A stretch of 64,000 nt of DNA from an uncultured Bacteroidota bacterium. GTDB lineage: Bacteria; Bacteroidota; Bacteroidia; Chitinophagales; Chitinophagaceae. Numbering within the stretch: position 1 is the stretch's first letter; each line of letters opens with the position of its first letter. Shown here piece by piece: positions 35,143 to 45,091 of this stretch. A model generated the notes under the pieces. It did no database searches, was not told the DNA's origin, and saw only the letters and a list, made by a program, of their open reading frames with translations. Both the position numbers and the translations under genes were made by a program. Location: NCBI GenBank assembly GCA_903835005.1, contig CAILLK010000013.1, positions 24,418-88,417 of the forward strand, written 5' to 3'.

Positions 35143-35805
35143 TTATAACCTACGGTTTGTGAAAAACCGGCAGGAAAAACCGATACTGATCACTGCCTGT
35201 TTATCGTATCCGGCATCACCAAAGAGGCTGAACTGATTGGTGATATAATAGCGGGCTCCGGCTTTGAGATAAGGAGTTACTGTATGGTCAATTTTAACAG
35301 CAGTACTGTCGCCCTGAGGATAAGCATGATACCTGATATTATTTAAAGAAATGCCCACGCCCAGAAAGGGATCAACCTGCCTTATATGAAGTACTTTTCC
35401 GAAATGGTAAAATGCGGATAATCCGCCATTCAGTATCCGGGTATTGTTGGTTCGGTAGCGGGTAAATGGCCCGTTATTGCCGGTATAATCCTGCAGGTTA
35501 TTGTATACAAAAGCATCGTAGCAAAAGGTGGCGCCAAGGCTTATCTGGCGGGTCAGGCCGTATTCAACTTTGGCAAAAAAAGGAATAAAGCCGGTAATAC
35601 CTCCTTTGGTGAATCCTGCAGGCAGCGAATAGTTTTGCCTGTTGTTGTCGATAAACCCCAGGGAAGCGGTTGCAACAACCGCGTTCTTGTAATAAGGCGC
35701 GTGCATTTTGTGCACCTTTTTACCGGCACTGTCCTGCTGGGCATATAATGCGGATGACATCAAGGCTATCAGTAGCGTAAAATATAACTTCATAAATAAA
35801 GGCAA
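35143..35805 (-). CDS. outer-membrane beta-barrel protein, 220 aa
   Basis: Signal peptide MPLFMKLYFTLLIALMSSALYAQ is followed by a barrel with alternating strands (ITGFIPFFAKVEYGLTRQISLGATF, YLKAGARYYITNQFSLFGDAGYD) and a final aromatic strand ISIGFSCRFF. This is the small 8-strand type common in Bacteroidota. The 286 bases downstream hold nothing recognisable. Function unknown. Confidence 0.85.
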   Translation of the reverse strand: MPLFMKLYFTLLIALMSSALYAQQDSAGKKVHKMHAPYYKNAVVATASLGFIDNNRQNYSLPAGFTKGGITGFIPFFAKVEYGLTRQISLGATFCYDAFVYNNLQDYTGNNGPFTRYRTNNTRILNGGLSAFYHFGKVLHIRQVDPFLGVGISLNNIRYHAYPQGDSTAVKIDHTVTPYLKAGARYYITNQFSLFGDAGYDKQAVISIGFSCRFFTNRRL

Positions 35806-35970
35806 GCTAATAATTATAACGCTAAAAGCCGGAAAATATTTTCAACCCGTCAATTCTTGTTATTGTAATGAGCGGGTCATTTAAATTTCAGGTAGAAGCA
35901 GAAAATACCAGATATCGGTGAGAGAGGCAGGTTAATTTGAAATATATTTGGGGTCACTTAATTTGGGTTT

Positions 35971-37281
35971 ATGTGTTTCAGAAAGGTTATTCCCGTGGTA
36001 GCGCTTTTATCTGCAATCACGCTGCAACTATTTGCACAGCATATTTCCACGGTGGCAGGCTGCGGTATTCAGGGTTTTGCAGGCGACGGCGGTAAAGCCC
36101 GTGCCGCAAAACTCAACAAACCACTGGGTATGGCAGAGGATGCAGAGGGCAATATGTACATAGCCGACAATAACAATGATATTATCCGTAAGGTAACTAA
36201 GAAGGGTATTATTACCACCTTTTCGGGCACCGGTGAGCAAGGTTATTACGGCGACCATGGCCCTGCCCAGCAGGCAAAGTTGCACTGGCCGAATGATGTA
36301 ATTGTGGACCATGATGGTAATGTGCTGATCGTGGATCAGGGTAATAACTGCATCAGGAAAGTAGATAAAAACGGAATAATAACTACCATTGCCGGCAGGG
36401 GCAGTGGTGGTTTCAGCGGAGATGCCGGCCCCGCTACAAATGCTGAATTACTTATTCCAACCTCACTCACTACAGATGCCGCCGGAAATATTTATTTATC
36501 AGATGCGGGTAATGAACGTATCCGTAAAATTAACAGGGCGGGTATCATTAATACCATAGCGGGCAATGGCATTAAAGGGTATACAGGAGACGGAAAGGAT
36601 GCCAGGAAAGCGGCTATTGCTTATGCAGATGGTATTGCCAACGACGGGAAGGGCAATATTTATTTCGTGCAGCGCGAGCATCATGTGATCAGAAGGATAG
36701 ATAAGCGGGGAAAAATTGTAACCGTTGCAGGCACCGGAATTGCCGGTTTTTCGGGCGATGGCGGGCCTGCAATATCTGCCAGGCTTAATAAGCCCTATGG
36801 AATAGTGGTGGATGATTCGGGCGTTGTATATTTTGCCGATAACGGAAACAACAGAATCCGTAAGATTGATAAAGCAGGGAAAATAGCTACGGTGGCAGGA
36901 AATGGGAATACCGGATGTGCCGGTGATGGAGGTAATCCGGTCGATGCATCTTTCTGCTATGTCAATTTCATCAGCCTGGCATATGATGGCGGACTGCTGG
37001 TAGCGGATGCCGGTTGTCATAGAATCCGGAAAATCAGCAATTGCCCTGTTGTGAAATTTATGCATCCGGAGGGCAAAGTGGTAAAAGGTAAAAAGATAGT
37101 TTTACCCCAATCGGTAAAGGGAGGTAAATGGAGTTCGGTAAGTGCCAATGTTTCAATCGGTGCTGATGGTTCACTGACAGGTCTGGCTTCAGGACCGGCC
37201 TCGCTTACTTATACCACTCCGGATAATGACTGCGACCAGCATGTTTATATGACAGGAATAGAGGTGGTAACAAGAAAATAG
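35971..37281 (+). CDS. NHL-repeat beta-propeller protein with Ig-like tail
   Basis: A 436-aa exported protein. After a signal peptide come six NHL blades (about 25-350), each with the pattern I..VAG.G..G..GDGG.A..A.L..P.G...D..GN.Y.AD..N..IRKI. The C-terminal 75 residues (GGKWSSVSANVSIGADGSLTG ... LTYTTPDNDC) match the Ig-like unit repeated in the giant protein just downstream, but there is no type IX sorting domain. NHL propellers bind ligands or partner proteins; a surface or periplasmic role with the adjacent adhesin is inferred. Confidence 0.9.
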   Translation: MCFRKVIPVVALLSAITLQLFAQHISTVAGCGIQGFAGDGGKARAAKLNKPLGMAEDAEGNMYIADNNNDIIRKVTKKGIITTFSGTGEQGYYGDHGPAQQAKLHWPNDVIVDHDGNVLIVDQGNNCIRKVDKNGIITTIAGRGSGGFSGDAGPATNAELLIPTSLTTDAAGNIYLSDAGNERIRKINRAGIINTIAGNGIKGYTGDGKDARKAAIAYADGIANDGKGNIYFVQREHHVIRRIDKRGKIVTVAGTGIAGFSGDGGPAISARLNKPYGIVVDDSGVVYFADNGNNRIRKIDKAGKIATVAGNGNTGCAGDGGNPVDASFCYVNFISLAYDGGLLVADAGCHRIRKISNCPVVKFMHPEGKVVKGKKIVLPQSVKGGKWSSVSANVSIGADGSLTGLASGPASLTYTTPDNDCDQHVYMTGIEVVTRK

Positions 37282-37531
37282 CAGATATTTTGCTTTAGCT
37301 CAATAATTTAGTATATAATTTTTGAATAAAACAACTTAGCCCATTTAAAGTAAATAATTACGCTATGTGAATTGTGAAAAACAAGATATTTCGCTAATGT
37401 ATGGTTGTAAAATTCATTTGAATCTGTTTTTCTGGATTGATAGTGAGATAAAATCGCATATCTTTAAAAATGATTCTTGTTTTCCCAAAAAAATAATGTA
37501 ACTTTCGGTCTCTAATAGAATTTTTAGTATG

Positions 37532-37553
37532 TTTACCACCCGTTTGTGGTAAA
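37532..37553 (+). other. 8-bp hairpin in the leader of the giant Ig-repeat gene
   Basis: TTTACCAC and GTGGTAAA are perfect complements around CCGTTT, 28 bases before the start codon at 37581. It may be an mRNA structure or operator. The 299-base gap that contains it shows no other feature. Confidence 0.45.
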
Positions 37554-37580
37554 ATGACTGTTTATTTAAGGATTTAGCTC

Positions 37581-40500
37581 ATGGAAAAACTTTATTATCA
37601 ACTGATCGCAGCTAAAGCTATACGGAACTCCGTAACTAAGAAAGCTTTAAGACTGTTAATGTTAGCTTTTACCCTATCAAGTATGAGCTACATCACTATG
37701 GCACAAGTTGTTGTAGGCCCTGCCGGTGGAGGGACAAATATATGCAGCAGTACCGCGGTGGGAGGCTCTGCGCCCTCGTGTACGGCGTTGGGGCCAATCA
37801 CAATAACGGAAACACTGGTCACTGATTTCTCAATTGGCACTGATGGTATCACACTTAACCCGCCTGTGGGCTGGCAGTTTTGCGTAGGTTCCACACCGGT
37901 TATTACCTTCGCTCCCGGTGCAGATATCAGCTCTATCGGCGCGACTACATTTACTTCCAGTGCGCTTACAATCAATAATATCAATGTTGCTGGCATTACT
38001 CATAACGATGTTGTTACCATAACAGGATTGCAGATTCAGGCGCTGTCGCCATTCTCCTTACCGGGCAATATATACGCTTCGGCAGAAAGCGGCATTACCG
38101 GCATTACTACCGGTACAGGCATAGGTGCATCCAATTTCGGTAATCTGGCACTTGTTCCCATAACCATTACGGGGCCGTCATCAGTGTGTATCGGCAGTTG
38201 TATTACTGTAAGCAGCGGCCCTGCAGGTGGTACATGGTCTAGCACCACTTCCGGTATTGCAATAGTTACAGGTTCAGGTACCACTGCTACCGTATGCGGT
38301 GTCAGCGCTGGCACTGCAATAGTTAAGTATACGGTAGGTGTTTGTTCTGCTACCTATCCGGGCAACATTGTGGTTAACCCCAATCCGGCGCCCATTACCT
38401 TTTCCTCTCCCGGATTTCCCGACCACATGTGCGCATTCTATGATACTATAGTTGCTACAGGTGGTATATCCGGAACATCATATGGTCTTTTCAACAGTTC
38501 AGGTATAACTGTAAATAATCTGGGTTCAGGTCTGGGTAAGGTTTATGCCCACTACCCCGGCGTAGATACACTTTGGTATACCTTCCCAACAGGTTGCCAG
38601 ACAAGAACTATTGTTACTGTAGATCCTTTGCCGGCGCCTATTCAGACACCTCCTTACCAGGTGTGCCAGGGGTCTTGTGTTACCCTTACCGACGCATCGG
38701 CCGGAGGTACCTGGACCAGTATTACTACAGCTGTTGGTACTATCGGTACAACAGGCACTTTCTGCGGCATTACTGCAGGCACAACATTGATAGAATATGA
38801 AATCCCAGGTGGTTTTACAGGCGGATGTATCACCGATACTACTATGACTGTTCTTCCTTTGCCTGCGCCTATTGTAATGGTTGATGAAATTGACGAAATA
38901 TGCAGTGGCAGCTCTTTTCAGTTAGCGGATGCAACAGGCGGCGGTACCTGGTTTAGTGTTTCCGGTGGCATTGTTTCAGTATCTCCGACTACGGGTGATA
39001 CTACTACTGTGGCCGGGGTGACGGGTATGTCGGGCACGAGCCTGATCTCCTACATTGCTCCGGATGGTTGCGCGCAGACTATAACGGTAACCATTGACCC
39101 ATTGCCCGGCTCTATAACCGGCCCTAATGTAGTATGCGTTGGTGATTCCATTACCTTATCTGATGGTACGGGCGGAGGCAAATGGTCCTCAGGCTCCCCA
39201 ACCGTAGCTACAATTGATTCCATTTCCGGATCACTGATTGGGGTACATGCTGGTGTTACCATTGTTACTTACACTATAACGCCGGGCAATTGTGTAGCCA
39301 CTTATTCAGTAACCGTTAATCCGCTGCCCAGCCTCATTACAGGTCTGGATTCTATCTGTGTCGGGGTTGTTTCAATTGCTGCATTATATGATTCCACATC
39401 CGGTGGAACCTGGACTACTACTTCTGGTGGATCCATCCTTCATGTAGATGCTACCGGAGACCCGGTTGATGTAGTAGGCATAGGAATCGGCATAGATTCA
39501 GTTTACTATACCATTACGGCTACAGGTTGCCGCACCGGTTTTGTAGTTACTGTAAACGCATTGCCTCCGCCTATTTCCGGACCATCTTCATTGTGTCTGC
39601 ATGCTGCGGTGTTATATACTGATATTTCACCTACCGGTGGTACATGGACCATTGATTCATTCATCCTGACTAATGTAGCTCTTTATCCTGATTCTGCTAG
39701 TGTAGTCGGAGCGTCTGTCTCTGCTGTAACTATTACTTATACCAATCCTTCCGGTTGTATTGCCACATTGCCTGTTACTGTATACCCTTTACCCAGTCCT
39801 ATCTATTCTGCCGACAGTGTTTGTGCGGGTTCAACTGTAATTTTGCATGATTCAGTGTCTGGTGGTACCTGGACAAGTTCAACTTTAAGTGAAGCAACCA
39901 TTGGTTCGCTTACCGGTCTGGTTAGCGGAATTGCAGAAGGTACTGTAATAATAAGTTACTTCGCTCCTGGAGGCTGCTCTACATGGGAGTCGTTCAATGT
40001 CTATGCCTCAGAGCCCATTTCCGGGCCACATACCGTTTGCCAGGGAGGAACAATATATCTTTATGATACCTTGCCAGGTACCTGGACAAGCAGTAATCCG
40101 GGCGTTGCAACTGTTGTCACCACTTTATTAGATTCAGGAAAGGTTACGGGTGTCAGCGGTGGCGTAACTACTATTACATTTACCATGGGCGACGGTTGTT
40201 TTGTTACCTATACGGTAACCGTATATCCGGTATCCAATATCCTGGTATCCGGCCCTGGCCCGGCAATTTGTCTTGGTGATTCGTTCCTTGTTTCCGATCT
40301 CACACTTGGCGGTGTATGGACCAGTCTGGATGGCTTTATAGCTACAGTTACACCTATATCGCCTACTTTAGCCTGGGTGCACGGCGTTGGTACAGGGGTC
40401 ACTGATATCGTGTATACATTACCTACTACCTGTAGTGCGGCTATTGAGGTAACCGTCAACCCGCTGCCGGGGCCTATACTCGGCAGAGACTCCGTGTGTA

Positions 40501-42917
40501 TGGGCGATACTGTTATGCTTTCGGACTCCGTTACTACAGTATCGGGTATCTGGACTGTGACCAATGGTAATGCAACTATCACACCACTTACCGGAATACT
40601 GACCGGTGTTCATGCAGGCTATGATACTGTAGTATTTACTTATCCGGGTTCCGGCTGCCAGGCATTTTTACGAGTAAAAATTAATGTACTCTATCCTATA
40701 AATGTTACAGGGCTCAGCCGGGTTTGCGTGGGCAGTGAGTTGTTTGTTTCGGATACTACGCCGGGTACCGGAGTCTGGGGCGAATTGCACCATAATCTGG
40801 ATACGATTACAAATATCGCACCTATAGTACCATCAGGTTCATCTGCTACCGACAGTGGTAAAGTGGCCGGAATAGACACTATTACTTACACTATAACCGC
40901 AACCGGTTGCACTACCTATCTGGCAGTATCTATTAACCCGCTGCCTACCATTACCGGACCAGACACAGTATGCGCCGGAACTGCAATAGTTGACACCGGC
41001 CATATTCCTGGCGGTACCTGGTCTTTGTATAACGGGCATGCCACCTGGACGCCTACGGGTATAGATTCCACAGTAAATATACATGGTATAACGGTGGGTA
41101 TTGATACTCTGAAATATACCTCCCTGCTGGGATGCGTTATGACGATGCCTGTGGTCATAGACTCAACCCCTACCGGTATTTTAACTACTTCGTCATTGTG
41201 CGTTGGCAGGGAAGAACTGATCAGTGACGGGACTATTGGCGGTCTTTGGACCGCTGTTAACGGGCATATCATTCTTACCGGATCAGGATCAACGGATACT
41301 CTTCATGGCATTACCATAGGTGTTGACACACTTGTCTATACCTTACCGGTTCACGGATGTTCGTCGCAGATTATTGTAACGGTAGAACCAATTCCCGCTA
41401 TTACACTTACCCAGTCTCACCCGTCGTATATATGTATTGGCGGCAGTTCGACCATTACAGCCAATGGCGCAGGAGCGGGCGGACACTATACCTGGACACC
41501 ATCCTTCGGCTTGAGCGCTACAACCGGCTCAAGTGTTGTCGCTTCCCCAACGCTTACCACTACTTATAGTGTTACGGCCATATCCATATATGGTTGCGAC
41601 AGCACAGATACTATTACCGTGCTGGTTGACAGCACCTTCCTGCACATTAAGGTGATAGGCCGGGACAGTATATGCCGCGGCCAGAGCGATACCTTGATAG
41701 CTTCGGGAAGAGACAGTACTTATTTCAACTGGTTCCCGGGAATTGCGGGTCTTAGCTGCACCATCTGCGATACTACCATTGCCACACCTGATGTAACAAC
41801 TACCTACAGGGGTTTAGCTATTGATGATATAGGTTGTAAGGACTCGGTGGTATTTACCATAACGGTCAACCCGCTGCCTATTGTGGTAGTAACGCCCAAT
41901 CCTGTTGTATTATGTCATGGTACGCCGGTTCAGCTGCATGCATCCACTACCAATACAAATAATGCCACAGATAAGTTCTCCTGGTCGCCCAACCTGTTTA
42001 TTTCCAATGATTCGGTATACAACCCGATTATTAATGATACCACCAACCTTGTTTATGTGGCAACCGCAACTACAATATATGGATGTAGTGACTCTCTGAA
42101 GGTTAAAGTATCGGTACTGGATACCAATGTGAACAGCATAATTAAGGATACCAATATTTGCCTTGGTTCCAGCGCCCAACTGTATGCATTCAGTCATAGT
42201 GTTACCAGCAATCTGGATGTACCGGTATTTACCTGGTCGCCCGATACGGCAATCAATGATCCCTTTATCTGGGATCCTATTGTTACACCTACAGTTACAA
42301 CAACCTACTCGGTACATGTGGTAGAAAATGTTTGTTTTGATACCACAATGAAGGTTACGGTCTTTGTTCAGCCATATCCGGGAATAAATCTGTATCCATT
42401 CGCTGAAACAATCATTGCCGGTACACCTACACAGCTTAATGCAAGTGTGCCTAATACGCCCGTATTATTTTATGCGTGGGAGCCAGCCAATTCACTGTCG
42501 TGCGACAGTTGTATGAATCCTGTGGCTACACCGACTGTTAATACAACCTATACGGTAACGGTATCCTCAATTTACCATTGTGTTGACCAGGATACGATAA
42601 GGCTGAATATGATCTGCGATAACAGCCAGATATTTATACCCAACACGTTTACACCTAACGGCGACGGTATCAACGACCGTTTCTATGTGAGTGGTAAAGG
42701 TATCAGTGTAATTACGCTGTTCCAGGTTTATAACCGCTGGGGTCAGCTATTGTTCGAAGCGGATAATATACCTGCCAACAATGCCGGATTCGGCTGGGAT
42801 GGAACGTTTAAGGGTCTGGTTCTGGAGCCCGACGTATTTGTGTACATTGTACACGCCCAGTGCGAACTAGGCGGAAATGTATTTAAATACCAGGGGAATG
42901 TTTCTATAGTACGGTAA
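37581..42917 (+). CDS. giant Ig-repeat surface protein with type IX secretion C-terminal domain
   Basis: A 1778-aa secreted protein. Long signal region (1-42, cleavage after SYITMA) then a unique N-terminal domain (about 45-195). Residues about 195-1270 are some thirteen Ig-like repeats of roughly 80-85 aa with the pattern GP..VC.G....L.D...GGTWTSS....ATI...G...G......I.Y......C. From about 1275 to 1690 a second repeat type (YTWTPSFGLSATTGSSVVAS, ATPTVNTTYTVT) occurs. The last 90 residues (FIPNTFTPNGDGINDRFYV ... YQGNVSIVR) are the gliding-motility/type IX sorting domain. The PorP/SprF gene follows by 28 bases. Likely a cell-surface adhesin. Confidence 0.95.
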   Translation: MEKLYYQLIAAKAIRNSVTKKALRLLMLAFTLSSMSYITMAQVVVGPAGGGTNICSSTAVGGSAPSCTALGPITITETLVTDFSIGTDGITLNPPVGWQFCVGSTPVITFAPGADISSIGATTFTSSALTINNINVAGITHNDVVTITGLQIQALSPFSLPGNIYASAESGITGITTGTGIGASNFGNLALVPITITGPSSVCIGSCITVSSGPAGGTWSSTTSGIAIVTGSGTTATVCGVSAGTAIVKYTVGVCSATYPGNIVVNPNPAPITFSSPGFPDHMCAFYDTIVATGGISGTSYGLFNSSGITVNNLGSGLGKVYAHYPGVDTLWYTFPTGCQTRTIVTVDPLPAPIQTPPYQVCQGSCVTLTDASAGGTWTSITTAVGTIGTTGTFCGITAGTTLIEYEIPGGFTGGCITDTTMTVLPLPAPIVMVDEIDEICSGSSFQLADATGGGTWFSVSGGIVSVSPTTGDTTTVAGVTGMSGTSLISYIAPDGCAQTITVTIDPLPGSITGPNVVCVGDSITLSDGTGGGKWSSGSPTVATIDSISGSLIGVHAGVTIVTYTITPGNCVATYSVTVNPLPSLITGLDSICVGVVSIAALYDSTSGGTWTTTSGGSILHVDATGDPVDVVGIGIGIDSVYYTITATGCRTGFVVTVNALPPPISGPSSLCLHAAVLYTDISPTGGTWTIDSFILTNVALYPDSASVVGASVSAVTITYTNPSGCIATLPVTVYPLPSPIYSADSVCAGSTVILHDSVSGGTWTSSTLSEATIGSLTGLVSGIAEGTVIISYFAPGGCSTWESFNVYASEPISGPHTVCQGGTIYLYDTLPGTWTSSNPGVATVVTTLLDSGKVTGVSGGVTTITFTMGDGCFVTYTVTVYPVSNILVSGPGPAICLGDSFLVSDLTLGGVWTSLDGFIATVTPISPTLAWVHGVGTGVTDIVYTLPTTCSAAIEVTVNPLPGPILGRDSVCMGDTVMLSDSVTTVSGIWTVTNGNATITPLTGILTGVHAGYDTVVFTYPGSGCQAFLRVKINVLYPINVTGLSRVCVGSELFVSDTTPGTGVWGELHHNLDTITNIAPIVPSGSSATDSGKVAGIDTITYTITATGCTTYLAVSINPLPTITGPDTVCAGTAIVDTGHIPGGTWSLYNGHATWTPTGIDSTVNIHGITVGIDTLKYTSLLGCVMTMPVVIDSTPTGILTTSSLCVGREELISDGTIGGLWTAVNGHIILTGSGSTDTLHGITIGVDTLVYTLPVHGCSSQIIVTVEPIPAITLTQSHPSYICIGGSSTITANGAGAGGHYTWTPSFGLSATTGSSVVASPTLTTTYSVTAISIYGCDSTDTITVLVDSTFLHIKVIGRDSICRGQSDTLIASGRDSTYFNWFPGIAGLSCTICDTTIATPDVTTTYRGLAIDDIGCKDSVVFTITVNPLPIVVVTPNPVVLCHGTPVQLHASTTNTNNATDKFSWSPNLFISNDSVYNPIINDTTNLVYVATATTIYGCSDSLKVKVSVLDTNVNSIIKDTNICLGSSAQLYAFSHSVTSNLDVPVFTWSPDTAINDPFIWDPIVTPTVTTTYSVHVVENVCFDTTMKVTVFVQPYPGINLYPFAETIIAGTPTQLNASVPNTPVLFYAWEPANSLSCDSCMNPVATPTVNTTYTVTVSSIYHCVDQDTIRLNMICDNSQIFIPNTFTPNGDGINDRFYVSGKGISVITLFQVYNRWGQLLFEADNIPANNAGFGWDGTFKGLVLEPDVFVYIVHAQCELGGNVFKYQGNVSIVR

Positions 42918-42945
42918 TTCATAAATAAGCGAAAAAAGAGGAAAA

Positions 42946-44016
42946 ATGAAGCGAATTTTAATTATACTTTCAGGTACTATCCTATCTGCAATGGCTTCTT
43001 TCAGCTATGCGCAGGATATCCACTTCTCGCAGTTTTCCGAGAACGAGATATTCCATAATCCTGCACTTACCGGTGTATTCAGCGGAGAATATAAATACGG
43101 GTTGGATTACCGCAGTCAGTGGGGCAGCGTTACAACTCCATTTAATACCACTATGTTTGCCGGAGAAACCCGTGTACTGGTAAACCGGGAAGCGGGAGAT
43201 TATGTGAGTTTCGGGCTGGCAGCAACTTATGACCAGGCAGGTGCTATCAACTTTACAAGTACGCAGATATATCCGGCTGTAGCCTTCAATAAAGCGCTTG
43301 AAGATGTGCACAATACCTACTTATCAGTTGGTTTTACCGGTGGCTATATTTCGAGAAATGTGGACCAGACCCTGATGACCTTCAGCAGCCAGTATGTCAA
43401 CAGCGAGTACCTTTCCACCAATCCTACAATGGAGACTGCTACTTACAAAAGCCTGCACAACTATGATGTTGGGGCCGGTATCAGCCTGAACAGTTCGCTC
43501 GATCTGCAGAGTACCGTAAACTACTACCTTGGAGCAGCAGTTTATCATATCAACAGCCCGACTGAAATTTTCAGTGGTGGCCAGGTGCTGGTAAAGTTGC
43601 CAATGAAGGTGGAACTGAATGCCGGGTTCCATATGCCTTTCAGTGATAATTTCGGTCTTACGCTTCAGACAAATTACAGCAACCAGCATCCTTACTCAGA
43701 GTTTCTTATTGGCGGGATGATTGACTGGAAGGCTTTGCAGGTGGGGCTACCAAGTATTTTCTCATTTCATTTCGGCTTGTATATGCGTTATCAGGATGCC
43801 GTAATACCCACATTCAAAATTGATTTCAAGAATGTATCATTAGGCTATTCTTACGATATCAATAATTCATCACTTGGGTCTCAGGCAGGTGGCGCAGCCG
43901 CTACCGAAATTACCCTGTATGTGAAAGGTAATTATAATCATAAAAAGAACCCACGTGATCCGGTTATGTGTCCGAGGTTTGAAGACAGCCCGAATCCGGG
44001 AAATACCTGGAGGTAA
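42946..44016 (+). CDS. PorP/SprF-family type IX secretion membrane protein
   Basis: A 356-aa outer-membrane protein of the PorP/SprF family. Signal peptide (SFSYAQ) then HFSQFSENEIFHNPALTGVFSGEYK, the family start motif, and repeated barrel strands to the end; the tail contains CPRFEDSPNPGNTWR. SprF-like proteins are needed for surface delivery of a partner with a type B sorting domain and are encoded beside it. Here the partner is the 1778-aa protein immediately upstream. A bidirectional terminator follows. Confidence 0.95.
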   Translation: MKRILIILSGTILSAMASFSYAQDIHFSQFSENEIFHNPALTGVFSGEYKYGLDYRSQWGSVTTPFNTTMFAGETRVLVNREAGDYVSFGLAATYDQAGAINFTSTQIYPAVAFNKALEDVHNTYLSVGFTGGYISRNVDQTLMTFSSQYVNSEYLSTNPTMETATYKSLHNYDVGAGISLNSSLDLQSTVNYYLGAAVYHINSPTEIFSGGQVLVKLPMKVELNAGFHMPFSDNFGLTLQTNYSNQHPYSEFLIGGMIDWKALQVGLPSIFSFHFGLYMRYQDAVIPTFKIDFKNVSLGYSYDINNSSLGSQAGGAAATEITLYVKGNYNHKKNPRDPVMCPRFEDSPNPGNTWR

Positions 44017-44047
44017 TATTGATCATGTCACTTCTATAAAATAATTT

Positions 44048-44082
44048 AAAATGGCTGCGATCTCAAAGCTCACAGCCATTTT
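44048..44082. terminator. bidirectional terminator between convergent genes
   Basis: AAAATGGCTG and CAGCCATTTT are perfect complements 15 bases apart, with T after on the plus strand and T after on the minus strand. It separates the PorP/SprF gene from the hexapeptide-repeat gene. Confidence 0.75.
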
Positions 44083-44677
44083 ACTTTTTATTCAGATTGT
44101 TCCAGACTTCAAAAAGCACTTCCTGTGCTGGCCTTCCTGCTGGTATTTCCTGCAAAGGCTCACAGGCTATGAGTGATTCATGGCAATCGGCAGGCAGCAA
44201 CTGGTAAAGCTTTGTTCCCTTTGTTTTCCAGGCCAGCATATCATCGCTTACTTCTTTGATGATCAGGCCCGGGTTGCCCACTACAAGGCTTCTGGCCGGA
44301 ATAACTGTCTTTGCCTGTATAAAAGTCATTGCGCCTATGATGCACTCATCGCCTATTTCGGCTTCGTCCATTATAACAGAATTCATACCCACCAATACGT
44401 TCCGGCCAATATTGGCGCCATGAATGATAGCGCCATGCCCTATATGTGCCCCTGATTTTAAGGTAAGCGTAACCCCCGGAAACATATGCACGGTGCAGCT
44501 TTCCTGCACATTACAACCATCTTGAATCACAATACCTCCCCAGTCGCCTCTTATAGCCGCCCCGGGACCAACATATACATCGCGCCCTATGATTACATTG
44601 CCGGTTACCGCTGCCAGCGGATGAACAAAAGAAGATGGATGAACTACCGGTATAAATCCTTTGAATGAATAAAACAT
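44081..44677 (-). CDS. hexapeptide-repeat gamma-carbonic-anhydrase/PaaY-like protein
   Basis: A 198-aa left-handed beta-helix protein with repeated hexapeptides (VTGNVIIGRDVYVGPGAAIRG, IGHGAIIHGANIGRNVLVG, IGDECIIGAM). It has the histidines that place zinc in gamma-class carbonic anhydrases (VHMF, HIGHG, IIHGA). The start at MFYSFKGFIPVVHPS fits the family; 45 in-frame residues before it do not. PaaY-like members are CoA thioesterases, others weak carbonic anhydrases; which applies cannot be decided here. Confidence 0.9.
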   Translation of the reverse strand: MFYSFKGFIPVVHPSSFVHPLAAVTGNVIIGRDVYVGPGAAIRGDWGGIVIQDGCNVQESCTVHMFPGVTLTLKSGAHIGHGAIIHGANIGRNVLVGMNSVIMDEAEIGDECIIGAMTFIQAKTVIPARSLVVGNPGLIIKEVSDDMLAWKTKGTKLYQLLPADCHESLIACEPLQEIPAGRPAQEVLFEVWNNLNKK

Positions 44678-45091
44678 AATAGTCAAAGGTAAAAAAGGAG
44701 CAAGATAATAATGAAAATTTGTTGAAGAGGTGGCTATGGTTAAATGTAATATAATTATTATAGATGTATAAAAATGCCAATGAATGCAATACAAGGTTTT
44801 GAGATTTTTCATTATAGCTGCAAAATAATATAATTAATATTACATATGATTTCGTAATTCCGGAAACGCAAACTTTGTTTAATAGGTACCTATTTATTAT
44901 TGGGAGTAAAATATTTTTTATCTGAAATGCCCAACCTTTTTAAGATATTCACATGTCTGTATAGGGAGTAGAATTATTTTTTATGAAAATTGGATAATTT
45001 TTGCTAAAAGAACAAAAATGCCTATATTTAAGGTTCAGATGTTTTTAAAAAAGTCCGTACTATCCTTTATACTGTTTTAATGCTTGATAAT

